NCBI RefSeq assembly: GCF_006965485.1
Contig: NZ_CP041360.1
Span: 3,534,001-3,598,000, forward strand
Length of the DNA stretch: 64,000 bases
Direction: 5' to 3'
From: Spirosoma sp. KCTC 42546
GTDB lineage: Bacteria; Bacteroidota; Bacteroidia; Cytophagales; Spirosomataceae
The notes below the pieces were generated by a model. It was given only the letters and a program-made list of their open reading frames with translations, was not told the origin of the DNA and did no database searches. This document shows, in pieces, positions 54,647 to 63,030 of the stretch; position 1 is the stretch's first letter, and every line of letters starts with the position of its first letter. A program made the position numbers and the translations under genes.

Positions 54647-54852
54647 ATAACACGAGGTACTTCTGCTGAGATAACACCAAAACCGGGCATTTTTCTCCGC
54701 TACACGGTTTTATTTCGCTATTTCTAAGATTGGTTATGAAAAATCTAAGCAGAATATTATTTGGTAGGTAGGACGGGCCCGGTTGTTGGCTTCTGGTTGT
54801 TTAGCTGGCTAAACTGGCTGTTTTAACAAGTAGGTTCTAAATTCTTACATCC

Positions 54853-55422
54853 ATGAATCGCAAAATTTTGATCGTCACCGGGGATGGTGGCGAAAGTTAT
54901 GAAACCCTCTACGCCGTTCACCGCTTTCAGGAAGAAGGCGACACGGCCGTGATTGCCGCACCCAGCAAACGCCGACTCAACCTGGTGATGCACGATTTTG
55001 AACCCGGCTGGGATACCTATATAGAGCGCCCCGGCTATTGTCTGGCCTCAGATCTGGCTATAGAGGACGTGATCGTAGACGACTACGACGCCATTCTGCT
55101 ATTGGGCGGTCGCGCCCCCGAATACCTGCGTAACCATGCCGTGCTACTGGAGGTCGTGCGCGAGTTTGACCGGCAGGGCAAATGGGTCTTTGCTATCTGC
55201 CACGGTATCCAGATCCTGGTCACAGCCGGTTTAGCCAGCAACCGAAATCTAACCGCCTACGAACATGTACGCACCGAAATCGAGATGGGTGGTGGCACGT
55301 ATTCGACCCAGCAGGCCATCCGCGACCGAAATATAGTAACGGGCCAGACCTGGCAATCACACCCCGAGTTCTACCGCGAAGTCTTTGCCTGCCTCAAACA
55401 TGCAGAACTTGTAGCGGAGTAG
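54853..55422 (+). CDS. DJ-1/PfpI-family protein
   Basis: A 189-residue cytoplasmic protein of the DJ-1/ThiJ/PfpI superfamily. The nucleophile Cys116 is in the elbow AICHGIQIL, and an acidic residue early in the chain (GDGGESYET) matches the family's Glu position. Members act as glyoxalases, deglycases or chaperone-like stress proteins; which applies is not clear. A hairpin terminator follows at 55452-55509. Confidence 0.9.
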   Translation: MNRKILIVTGDGGESYETLYAVHRFQEEGDTAVIAAPSKRRLNLVMHDFEPGWDTYIERPGYCLASDLAIEDVIVDDYDAILLLGGRAPEYLRNHAVLLEVVREFDRQGKWVFAICHGIQILVTAGLASNRNLTAYEHVRTEIEMGGGTYSTQQAIRDRNIVTGQTWQSHPEFYREVFACLKHAELVAE

Positions 55423-55451
55423 TCAATTTAAAAGCTGTTGCCGTATTGACG

Positions 55452-55509
55452 AATCCGACCGTTTCTGCCTTCTTTACACCCTTTCAAAGAAGACAGAAAC
55501 GGTCGGATT
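55452..55509 (+). terminator. Terminator of the DJ-1-like gene
   Basis: AATCCGACCGTTTCTG, one unpaired base and CTTCTTT (55452-55475) pair with AAAGAAG, one base and CAGAAACGGTCGGATT (55486-55509). The TTTTG that follows gives a short T-run. Confidence 0.75.
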
Positions 55510-56120
55510 TTGTCGTTGAATTGCCCGTAAAAGACACGTAATTTCCCCATTGTAAGGAATAGACTGTCACTTTACCTTTAGGCCGTATCAGTTGCCTTGG
55601 ATTGTTGACGTAGTTGATAGGTAGTGCATGTCATTGGAAAGGGTTCACAATTTGTTCGGGGAGATAGTCTAAACGGTAGCAATAGATTACTCTTGCATTG
55701 TCCATCTCAACAACTAATCTAAATTTCAGCGGAATTAAACGTGATTGATAATCAGTGCATTGTAGTTCTTCGGTTTGTCGTCCATTAATATGTTGGGTGG
55801 CGGGTCTTTAAAGTTCTCGTGTACCAGCGTCTCGGCGACAGGCAGTACGTCCTAGCGGTCGGATCTTTGTTCCTTAGGCGGGTTACGTCTGACACAAAAA
55901 ACGTCCTGCATTTCGGGCTTGGGCAAGTTGGGCAACTCGTGTGCGACACGAGAAACGCCCCGGTATTTGCAGCCTAATATCAGCGGATGAAGTGCGTTGT
56001 TGAGCTTCAGGCTTTAATGTAAAAATTGGTCGACATGAAGTATTTAAGTATTAGGAAGCCACAGAAAAGGGGGCGTACAAATGAACCACGGAAGAGTTAA
56101 ATTATTTTCTAAGCAATATT
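55510..56120. other. Gap of about 610 bases with structured repeat copy A
   Basis: No gene is seen. At 55837-55851 there is a GACAGGCAGTACGTC stem-loop and downstream at 55936-55952 a perfect CTCGTGT-GCG-ACACGAG hairpin. The arrangement is a diverged version of the repeats at about 57690-57760 and 59080-59202. About 120 bases before the coiled-coil gene are A+T-rich and may hold its promoter. Confidence 0.45.
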
Positions 56121-57575
56121 ATGGGCATTTTCGACTGGGGCAAAACAGAACAAATTAAATACCTTGACGATGAAAGGTCTAAAACTTGGGATCGACTGGT
56201 AAAACTTGAATCGTTTGTAAAAGAACTTCAAAATGAAATAAGAAAAAAAGCTTCTGACTCGGAAAAAGAAGCCGCAAACAGTTCAAAGAAAGCGGCAGAA
56301 TATAAAAATAAAAGCGAATTAAGACTAGAAGAGGCTAAAGATATTGTCAATAAAATAAATTCTGAGTATTCATCATCCGTTCAGACGAAAGACAATATAC
56401 TAGATATAAAAATAAGCATAGATAACTTGAGAGATGAAATAACAGCTACATTTAACTCTTTGGTTGAGATAGCTTCTGAATATAAGGAGAAGATTAATTT
56501 AGTCGACTCAAAATTGTCTGAATTCGAAAATTTTTATTCAAAATATCCAGATATTGATGAAAATCTTGAAGAAATTTCGGATTTCATAAAAAAAGTTGAA
56601 GAAAACGTTGAAAAATCAAACGTAAGTTTAATAGCGCTAAATAAAAGAAAGAAAGAGATAGATGATATATACAGAGAAATATTTGGCTATCAGCAAACCG
56701 ATGAAGATAACGAAACAACTAAAGTGGAAGGGCTTAAAGATGAGCTAGAAAAATCCTATCAAAAGATCTCATTAGATATCAAGGAAACGTTTGATAAAAT
56801 AAATCAAATTAATTCTAGTTATGAGTCCAAGTATACTGATTTTGAAAACGGACATAAATCTAAGTATGAAAAAATAAATAAAGAAATAGACAGCTTATTA
56901 CCAAGAGCATTGACAGCGGGGTTAAGTGCAGCTTTTTCCAGTAAAAGACAAGATGAAATACAAGAATCACAAAATTTGCAAGATAATTTCACAAAAGGGA
57001 TCTATATATTAATAGGAGTTAGCTTATTGCCAGTTGCAGTAAGTATTTGGTCGCTATTTAAAGGAATCTCGCTTGAGGAAGTGATACTTAGACTACCAAG
57101 ATTAGTTTTAGCTATTGTACCCATGTATGTTCCGGCACTATGGTTTACTTACTCCGCCAGCAAAAAACTGAATTTATCAAAGAGGTTAATAGAGGAATAT
57201 ACCCATAAAGAAGTTTTAAGCAAGACTTATGAGGGTTTGTCTAATCAAATTGCAAGTATTGTCGACAAAGAGCAGTCCGAAGAATTAAAATTCAGACTTC
57301 TATCTAGTTTCTTACAGATTTCATCCGAAAATCCCGGTAAATTAATTTCAAATTATAATTCCTCAGATCATCCTATCATGGAAGCTTTGGAACAAAGCTA
57401 TAAGTTTCAGATAGCTATAGATAAATTAGAAGGTATCCCAGGAATGGGTAAAATTGCAGCAATGTTTGAGAGCCAGTCTAAGAAGAATATAGATGCTAAA
57501 GCTGCGAAAATTGAAGACGGATTTGAGAGTAAAAAGAAGGAAGAAGAAACGAGCATTGATGGTGAAGATACTTGA
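56121..57575 (+). CDS. Unknown coiled-coil membrane protein in A+T-rich DNA
   Basis: A 484-residue protein of unknown function. Residues about 10-255 are almost continuous heptad-rich helix (many Lys, Glu, Asp, Asn, Ser). Then comes a possible conserved segment LLPRALTAGLSAAFSSK (about 258-274), a TM hairpin with segments near 290-313 and 323-346, and a soluble helical tail. No enzyme motif is seen. Its codon and base composition are far more A+T-rich than all neighbours, which suggests acquisition from outside. Long coiled coil plus TM hairpin is a layout found in some anti-phage and stress proteins, but I cannot assign it. Confidence 0.85.
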   Translation: MGIFDWGKTEQIKYLDDERSKTWDRLVKLESFVKELQNEIRKKASDSEKEAANSSKKAAEYKNKSELRLEEAKDIVNKINSEYSSSVQTKDNILDIKISIDNLRDEITATFNSLVEIASEYKEKINLVDSKLSEFENFYSKYPDIDENLEEISDFIKKVEENVEKSNVSLIALNKRKKEIDDIYREIFGYQQTDEDNETTKVEGLKDELEKSYQKISLDIKETFDKINQINSSYESKYTDFENGHKSKYEKINKEIDSLLPRALTAGLSAAFSSKRQDEIQESQNLQDNFTKGIYILIGVSLLPVAVSIWSLFKGISLEEVILRLPRLVLAIVPMYVPALWFTYSASKKLNLSKRLIEEYTHKEVLSKTYEGLSNQIASIVDKEQSEELKFRLLSSFLQISSENPGKLISNYNSSDHPIMEALEQSYKFQIAIDKLEGIPGMGKIAAMFESQSKKNIDAKAAKIEDGFESKKKEEETSIDGEDT

Positions 57576-57643
57576 TAGTGGTAGCTTAACTATCAAATAA
57601 GTAATAAATTGTGAACAGCAAAATAATAAGTCAAATTGGCAAT

Positions 57644-57793
57644 TCTGCCCTTATTTTATTCATTTGCTCCGTATCAATGTGGGTAACTGCCGTGTGACAA
57701 GATGCACGTCACGCAGGAGGGTTTGCAGCCCAACCTCCGCTAAGTTCGCAGGCGAACACATACACAAAAACGCATGAGAAAAATAAGGGCTGA
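57644..57793. repeat. Structured repeat copy B with own inverted ends
   Basis: Outer arms at 57644-57663 and 57774-57793 (GCCCTTATTTT core) are inverse copies at 17 of 20 positions. Inside are three stem-loops: GTGAC/GTCAC (57694-57712), GGAGG/CCTCC (about 57716-57738) and GTTCGC-AG-GCGAAC (57744-57757). It follows the coiled-coil gene. The inner part closely resembles copy C at 59080-59141 (shared GATGCA, GCCCAACC and GGCGAACA words). Confidence 0.7.
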
Positions 57794-58034
57794 CCTGTTT
57801 TACCTTTAGAGACTTATCAGTAGCCCTTTATAGGAAGATCGTCTCTTTTGTTGGTGCTAAACAACCCGGCCAACCTCCCGATTTGACTTTCTGTTTTCCG
57901 GTTCAGATTAGAAGCGGATGCCCTGAACATGCCACTGGTGGAACGGTCATAGCCGTTACCCCGTACATCCTACTTTTGTTTATAGTTGATAGTCCGCTGA
58001 TAGCTTTTTTGTTTACAGTTAACCCCTCTTAAGC
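57794..58034. other. Gap up to the IS110 remnant
   Basis: No gene is seen between repeat copy B and the IS110 remnant. It may include the left flank of the former IS element. There is no recognisable terminal repeat. Confidence 0.4.
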
Positions 58035-58262
58035 ATGAAAAAGCAGGATACCTATCTGGCTATGCCAGTCGTTCACCAGCGGGTAGCTGGTATCGATGTG
58101 GGTTCGCAATTCCACGTGGTGGCCGTTGGCGACGATCCTAAACAGCACGTTAAGTAGTTCGGCGTGTCCACCAAAGAACTCTTCCGACTGGCTGACTGGC
58201 TACGCCAACACTAGGTTAAGCACATAGCTCTGGAAGCCACAGGTGGCTACGAAAAACCACCT
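58035..58262 (+). pseudogene. Remnant of an IS110-family transposase
   Basis: The frame from the ATG at 58035 encodes the N-terminus of an IS110 transposase: VAGIDVGSQFHVVAVGDD with the first RuvC-type Asp, FGVSTKELFRLADWL and ALEATGGYEK with the Glu. In-frame TAG codons at 58155 and 58212 interrupt it, and the protein similarity stops near 58262. Both stops could come from a C-to-T change in CAG. It is therefore a truncated, inactive copy; the catalytic C-terminal half is missing. Confidence 0.85.
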
Positions 58263-58310
58263 CTTGGTTGGTTAGACATTGTTGATGGCAGTGTCCTAAA
58301 GCAAAAAGGC

Positions 58311-58318
58311 TAATTTTG
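58311..58318 (+). promoter_or_regulatory. Possible -7 box directly before 58323 gene
   Basis: TAATTTTG fits the Bacteroidota -7 consensus and lies only 5 bases before the ATG at 58323. If real, the transcript would be nearly leaderless. A TTG is present upstream but the spacing is larger than usual, so this is weak. Confidence 0.25.
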
Positions 58319-58322
58319 TCAA

Positions 58323-58847
58323 ATGGCAAACCCACGCACATTTGATATTGAAATCGATAAGCTTACTCGCTCGATTGAAAATGCCATTTCTGGCGATAGT
58401 TTTAAAACCCAAATCCTTGAGTTGACTGCCGACGATTTGAAACGGCTCAAGAAATCCGACTGGCTGTTTAATTGGAAATACGAAGCTAAACAAGCGGACA
58501 AAACTACTTACAAACTTGTTATAGAGGGAAATGAGCGTATTATTCAGGGGCTTATAAGTATTCAAGATAGAGGTGACCATATTTTCATGGCTCTTGTCGA
58601 GAGCAGTAAATTCAACCGTGGTGCTGACAAGCTTTATTTAGGTGTACCCGGGAACCTTGTTGCTTTCGCTTGTAAACTTTCTTTTGATAAAGGCTATGCT
58701 GGTTACGTCTCTTTTGAAAGCAAGACCAAATTGAAAGAGCACTACCAGAAATCCTTGGGAGCACACGTATTGTTCGGTAACGTAATGGCGATTGATACGA
58801 AAGCCGCTCACAAACTTGTCAATCAATATTTTCCAGAAAACTCGTAA
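58323..58847 (+). CDS. GNAT-like protein of an unknown two-gene cassette
   Basis: A 174-residue protein of unknown function. The C-terminal half (GVPGNLVAFACKLSFDKGYAG, then FESKTKLKEHYQKSLGA) has the layout of a GNAT acetyltransferase fold, but the acetyl-CoA motif is weak. The N-terminal half contains long charged helices. It lies 9 bases before a 60-residue gene. Gene pairs of this size are typical of toxin-antitoxin or addiction modules, which is only an inference. It sits in an accessory stretch next to the IS110 remnant. Confidence 0.8.
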   Translation: MANPRTFDIEIDKLTRSIENAISGDSFKTQILELTADDLKRLKKSDWLFNWKYEAKQADKTTYKLVIEGNERIIQGLISIQDRGDHIFMALVESSKFNRGADKLYLGVPGNLVAFACKLSFDKGYAGYVSFESKTKLKEHYQKSLGAHVLFGNVMAIDTKAAHKLVNQYFPENS

Positions 58848-58856
58848 TTTACTGCT

Positions 58857-59039
58857 ATGATAAAAGAACCGAAGAGTATTGATTTCCATACGTCAGGCCG
58901 ACAATTGTCGAACGAGGATTTCGCTTTGATTAGTCAATGGATTGTCACAGACAAGAAAAAGCAATCAGACAAGAATAGAAAGGGCTTGAAAAAACGTCAA
59001 AAAAATCTCGCTCAGACTGAGAGTATTGAGCATGACTAA
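58857..59039 (+). CDS. Small partner (60 residues) of the GNAT-like gene
   Basis: A small charged protein with a structured N-terminus (MIKEPKSIDFHTSGRQLSNE, FALISQWI) and a long Lys-rich tail (KKKQSDKNRKGLKKRQKN). It is 9 bases after the GNAT-like gene and on the same strand. The basic tail could bind nucleic acid or be the disordered arm of an antitoxin. I do not recognise a named family. Confidence 0.75.
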   Translation: MIKEPKSIDFHTSGRQLSNEDFALISQWIVTDKKKQSDKNRKGLKKRQKNLAQTESIEHD

Positions 59040-59566
59040 GATTGGGCAGATTTAGGTTTTTATGAGTCTGACCTCCGTTGACAGGATGCATGTCCCCAGG
59101 TCAAGATTTGGCCGCCCAACCGCCACCGTGTTCTGGCGAACAAACCCCCGAAAAGCTGTATGTTTTTGCTTGTTGACTATCAGTTCGTTAAAAACATACA
59201 GCACATCCAAACAGGGGTGTAAAGTTGGTAGTTGTTCGAGTCCAGAGACGTTGCTCACTCACCATCAGCCCTCATGAGTGTTGGGTGCCCCGCTAAAGCA
59301 TAAAGTGAGTGAATGTCGCCGTTCGTATGACAAATCGTACGTTTCGAAAAGGCTAACTAGTACGTTTGGACAAGACAAGCATAAAAAACGGGTTTGTTGA
59401 TCACTTGACACTAGGAGAACGTTCGTCGCTCCGTCACTACTAGCGAGCCATTATCCTGCTGATAATCCGCAAGCCCTGGAGGTGATTTGAGGCCATAGAT
59501 TTGACCGCCAGCTCGTAAAAAAAAACGGGTACTGTCTTATGTAGTTTACCAGGTAAACACAAGACA
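59040..59566. other. Gap of about 530 bases with structured repeat copy C
   Basis: No convincing gene. Copy C begins with GACAGGATGCATGTC (59080-59094), includes CCGCCCAACCGCC and GTTC-TGGC-GAAC (59130-59141), and is followed by a perfect 13-base hairpin with arms GCTGTATGTTTTT (59155-59167) and AAAAACATACAGC (59190-59202). The hairpin may terminate transcription from the two-gene cassette. The rest, to about 59530, shows nothing I can name. Confidence 0.5.
59534..59565. promoter_or_regulatory. Palindrome touching the start of the NTF2-like gene
   Basis: GTTTACC-A-GGTAAAC forms the centre and GTCTT/AAGAC the outer arms of an interrupted palindrome that ends 1 base before the ATG at 59567. 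It could be an operator or an RNA hairpin that limits ribosome access. Confidence 0.4.
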
Positions 59567-59926
59567 ATGGCAGCAGAAAAAAATAAGGCAATCTTAAAAA
59601 AGGGCAACGCGGCAATCGCTGCCGGTGATAACGAAGGGTTCCTGTCGTTCTGCACTGACGATACAGAATGGACGTTTGTAGGTGATAAGATCCTCAAAGG
59701 GAAAGAAGCCGTTCGTCAATGGATGGCAGCAGAATATGTGGAGCCGCCTACGAATACGGTTGTTACCTTAATCGCTGAAAATGATTTCCTTACGGCGCTT
59801 GGCTACCTAACCATGAAGGATAAAGACGGACAGGAGGCTCATTACGAATACTGTGATATCTGGCGTTTTCGTGACGACAAGATTGTCGAATTAAAAGCTT
59901 TCGTCGTCAAAATAGAAACGAAGTGA
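59567..59926 (+). CDS. NTF2-like/SnoaL-type protein
   Basis: A 119-residue protein with the NTF2-like cone fold: GNAAIAAGDNEGFLSFCTDD at the start, the WTFVGDKILKGKEAVRQWM stretch, and the final YCDIWRFRDDKIVELKAFV strand. Such proteins are ketosteroid-isomerase-like enzymes or small ligand binders; no active-site assignment is possible. It stands alone after a repeat-containing gap. Confidence 0.85.
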   Translation: MAAEKNKAILKKGNAAIAAGDNEGFLSFCTDDTEWTFVGDKILKGKEAVRQWMAAEYVEPPTNTVVTLIAENDFLTALGYLTMKDKDGQEAHYEYCDIWRFRDDKIVELKAFVVKIETK

Positions 59927-59954
59927 TACACTTGACTCCCAAGCAAGTTACTGG

Positions 59955-60095
59955 ATGAGCCGGTTTTGCCGCACGTTCGACTATAGTCACCTCTTTGTTA
60001 CGAAACAGCAAGCGATGCATGATCAGTTTGCCACGCTTAAAAACCATTTAAAGAATACGGGTGGGTTTTCGAGTACGGGTAGTTTAGGAAATTAG
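59955..60095 (+). CDS. Possible small or remnant ORF
   Basis: The frame from ATG 59955 to a TAG at 60093-60095 encodes 46 residues (MSRFCRTFDYSHLFVTKQQA and on, ending GSLGN). It has a protein-like composition, and the frame stays open upstream into the NTF2-like gene. It may be the tail of a lost gene. There is no other support. Confidence 0.2.
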   Translation: MSRFCRTFDYSHLFVTKQQAMHDQFATLKNHLKNTGGFSSTGSLGN

Positions 60096-60188
60096 CGGGC
60101 GATGCCGATTAGTTTAGTTCGACCGTTACAACCGTTTGCGTTAGATTACACTCTATAGGGTTGTAATCAATTCATTTCCCCGAGCTTT

Positions 60189-61400
60189 ATGAAACGAGTT
60201 CTAGCTTTTTGGTTGGTGGTCCTGATCGGAACGGCTTGTCAGCGGAAAGAGGTGGCACCTGATGGGTACATTAAACCACTATTTCTTCTGGCAGAACCCA
60301 GGTCGAATGGCCTATCGTTAAACTGGGGACCACAATATTTTTTTGAGGAAGGCATGTACCCAGGCCCGGCACCTGTGACGCCATCCCAGTACGAGATTTA
60401 CGTATCGGAAATCAATGGGAATTCGCTGCAAAAAGTAGCAACCGTTGATGGTACCGTGCAGAATTACGTACTAACGAATCAGCCGGAGGGAAAAACCCTT
60501 TATGCACAAATAAAAGCAATACACCCTACGCTGACAGGCAGCCAATCGCCTATCGTTACCACTACTGTCGGGACGTTGGGTACTACGGATTTACTGTTCC
60601 CCACGGGCACACCAACAATTACATTTGGTAGTTGGGGCGGTTCAACGCTGCTTTATTCCAATTGGACTGATAACTGGGTAATTCAGTCTCCCGATGGCAC
60701 AACCCGCACACTAAAACAGGAAGGCTACAATGCGCTTCTCTCACCCGATGGGCGGTCTATTGCTTACCTGTCCAACGTTAACCCAAACACAGGGTATTCA
60801 ACGCAACTAGTTGTTAAAAACCTGGAATCAGGTGCTACCCGGTCATTGGAAACCAAACAAGCGATTTACTCCCTGGAATGGGCTAACGATAGCCAGTCAA
60901 TCGCTTTCATAGCCTTCGATTTGGGAAGCGGTACGGGCGTTTGGTTACGTAAAATGGCCGATGCTTCCAGCACACAACTCTACACCCCACCCGCTGGCCC
61001 CAACCAGTTGCGAACCGATCAACTGGACTGGTTGCCCGATGGCCAGTCTGTCGTTGTTTCGCTGGAAGTGCCCCAACAAGGAAAAGTGGGAACCGAACTG
61101 CTGAGAATCCCGACGGGCGGGGGGAGTCTGCAAACCATCCTGAAATCGGACTGGCAGGACAGACAACTCGCCTTCTCGCCCGATGGCACCCGGCTGGCAT
61201 TCATCAGTAACCGGTCGGGGTACAACGCCATTTGGCTGTATGAACGTCAAACCGAAAAACTCCGGCAGTTAACAGGGGCAACGGAAAATTTTTACTTCGT
61301 TAATCGGCTCGACTGGAAAAATAACCGCCAGTTGACTTACACCGCTTCACTGCCAACTTCTAGCAATACATCCCTGAAACTAGTTACACTACCTAACTGA
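60189..61400 (+). CDS. Lipoprotein with FN3-like and WD40-like (PD40/TolB) repeats
   Basis: A 403-residue predicted lipoprotein with a short signal and lipobox-like IGTAC at Cys17. An N-terminal fibronectin-III-like part (about 30-135) is followed by a TolB-type propeller with repeated SPDG units: LLSPDGRSIAYLSN, WANDSQSIAFIAF, WLPDGQSVVVSLE and FSPDGTRLAFISNRSGY. It is probably surface-exposed or periplasmic. Function unknown; binding of proteins or glycans is possible. Confidence 0.83.
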   Translation: MKRVLAFWLVVLIGTACQRKEVAPDGYIKPLFLLAEPRSNGLSLNWGPQYFFEEGMYPGPAPVTPSQYEIYVSEINGNSLQKVATVDGTVQNYVLTNQPEGKTLYAQIKAIHPTLTGSQSPIVTTTVGTLGTTDLLFPTGTPTITFGSWGGSTLLYSNWTDNWVIQSPDGTTRTLKQEGYNALLSPDGRSIAYLSNVNPNTGYSTQLVVKNLESGATRSLETKQAIYSLEWANDSQSIAFIAFDLGSGTGVWLRKMADASSTQLYTPPAGPNQLRTDQLDWLPDGQSVVVSLEVPQQGKVGTELLRIPTGGGSLQTILKSDWQDRQLAFSPDGTRLAFISNRSGYNAIWLYERQTEKLRQLTGATENFYFVNRLDWKNNRQLTYTASLPTSSNTSLKLVTLPN

Positions 61401-61442
61401 TGTATGGCCGTTTTACGATGGGTGGTTACTATGACTACCTGC

Positions 61443-62858
61443 TTAATACGTCACCTGTGTATTGTTGGCTTCCAGTTGCTTGATTTGGGAGGCATAGGGG
61501 CTGGTCATGGCTTCCCGGCCCCAGAGCGGATTGCTACCCATATACACCCGCTTGAGATTTTTGATCGATAGTAAAACAGACGGGAACTCCTGAAGGCTGT
61601 TGTTATTCAGCGAAAGCTCCTCTAATTCGGGTAGGGCTCCCAGTACATTCGGTGCGACGATTAACTCGTTGTAGCCGAGGTCGAGTACGTGGAGGTGTTG
61701 AAGCCGTTGGAATTTTGTGGGTAATTGGCTGATATGATTATGATGGGCGAACAACACCTGCAGCCGACGTAATTTTGCCAAAGATGCGGGTATTTCCTTC
61801 AGGTTGTTATGCGCAATGGCCAACTGCTCAAGCCGCTTCATACGGCCCAGCTGACGAGGTAACTCAGTGAATTTGTTATAGTACAAATCCATCACCTTCA
61901 CATGCTTTAACCGCCCGATATCCTTAGGTAGTTGGCTTAACCCCACATTGTATAAGTTTACATCATTGAGCCGATGCAGCGAGCGTAAGGGTTTGATCGT
62001 CAGGTTGGCTAAGTCGTTGTTGCCCAACCACAGACTCTCCAGCCGACGATTTTGGCGAACGGAAGCGGGTACGTCTGTTAAGGAATTTCGTTGTAGGTTT
62101 ATGGATTTTACGACCTTATTTCGAGTGAAAAACACACTATCTTCCTGAAGTCGGTTCGACATCAGATTAAGGCGTTTCAACTTAGGAAGAGCCGTTAAGC
62201 GGGCGGGCAATGCCGTTAAGTAATTGTGCCCCAGGTTAATTTCTTCCACATTCGTAAACCGGTAAATAACCTCCGGTACTTGTTCGAGTTCAAGCCCGGA
62301 AAAGGCAATTGTTTTCACGGTATCGGGGCGTGTTGTCTGACTGGCCGCAGCAAGCGTGCCAATAACACCCGGTCCTTTCGGGGTTGTTCGGGAGGCAGGA
62401 CCGAGAATAAACAAGCCGCTACCCAACCGAAATGGCGACCAGACAAGCGTTGATGAAACCGGCAACGGATGCTGGTTCAGGTACTCCGTCAGCAGAGCGA
62501 TCAACGTTTCCTCCTTCTCGGGTGCTAACCGTTTATTATTCCGCTGGTATTGATAAAGCAGCCAATCGGCATGGCCATCGGCTTTGAAAAATACTTCCGT
62601 ATTCCAGATAATGGAGCTATCAGGTCGAAAGTTTCTCTTTTTTAGGAATCGCCGAAAATCGCTCCAGTAATCCTCTGTAAGTTTCTGGAAGGTCAGATCG
62701 CGTAGAGTTGCCTGTTCGCGGGGGCCAACCGCAGGGGGGTAGTTTTTGCGGAGCGTTTTGTAATTGACCAAACTGTCGGTCATTGGACGAATCGTTACCT
62801 GCGCCACTCCCGATAGCGCCATCAACCCAAATACGAACAACAATAGAGACCTTTTCAT
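61443..62858 (-). CDS. Secreted leucine-rich-repeat protein
   Basis: A 471-residue exported protein; the signal peptide ends near SGVAQ. About a dozen leucine-rich repeats fill residues 190-460: LPKLKRLNLMSNRL, RLESLWLGNNDL, HVKVMDLYYNKFTELP, RLEQLAIAHNNLKEIP, HLHVLDLGYNEL and others. The N-terminal 180 residues are not recognised. LRR proteins of this kind mediate protein binding. It is convergent with the lipoprotein gene, ending 42 bases from it. Confidence 0.88.
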   Translation of the reverse strand: MKRSLLLFVFGLMALSGVAQVTIRPMTDSLVNYKTLRKNYPPAVGPREQATLRDLTFQKLTEDYWSDFRRFLKKRNFRPDSSIIWNTEVFFKADGHADWLLYQYQRNNKRLAPEKEETLIALLTEYLNQHPLPVSSTLVWSPFRLGSGLFILGPASRTTPKGPGVIGTLAAASQTTRPDTVKTIAFSGLELEQVPEVIYRFTNVEEINLGHNYLTALPARLTALPKLKRLNLMSNRLQEDSVFFTRNKVVKSINLQRNSLTDVPASVRQNRRLESLWLGNNDLANLTIKPLRSLHRLNDVNLYNVGLSQLPKDIGRLKHVKVMDLYYNKFTELPRQLGRMKRLEQLAIAHNNLKEIPASLAKLRRLQVLFAHHNHISQLPTKFQRLQHLHVLDLGYNELIVAPNVLGALPELEELSLNNNSLQEFPSVLLSIKNLKRVYMGSNPLWGREAMTSPYASQIKQLEANNTQVTY

Positions 62859-62915
62859 AGCACAACGTTATTTTTAGGTGAATAACGATATTTATAGTTA
62901 AACTACCAAAAAAAG

Positions 62916-63026
62916 AACCGGGATTTATGTGATTTTACTGACTATCCTTGATTCTATGATTTTGCTTTCAACGAAAGCCGAAGGCTAAAATCAAGGTCAG
63001 TCAATAAAATCATATAAATCCCGGTT
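62916..63026. repeat. Long nested inverted repeat after the M16 peptidase gene
   Basis: Imperfect arms of 38 bases at 62916-62953 and 62989-63026 (ACCGGGATTTA and GATTTTA blocks) enclose a small GCTTT/AAAGC hairpin at 62964-62978. It begins 5 bases after the M16 stop on that strand and lies before the LRR gene. It could act as a terminator between the two minus-strand genes. Confidence 0.75.
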
Positions 63027-63030
63027 ACGA

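Noticed and set aside
57644..57793. Integron attC site
   Set aside because: The size and folding are suggestive and GCCCAAC fits one core half, but I cannot find a matching GTTRRRY core at the other end, and no integrase is present. I keep it only as a hypothesis in the findings.
59234..59243. GTTCGAGTCC, the typical T-loop word of a tRNA
   Set aside because: The flanking bases do not form the T-stem or an acceptor stem, and no anticodon arm lies upstream.
59440..59697. 85-codon minus-strand frame across the NTF2-like gene start
   Set aside because: It overlaps the well-supported NTF2-like gene on the other strand and has no recognised motif.
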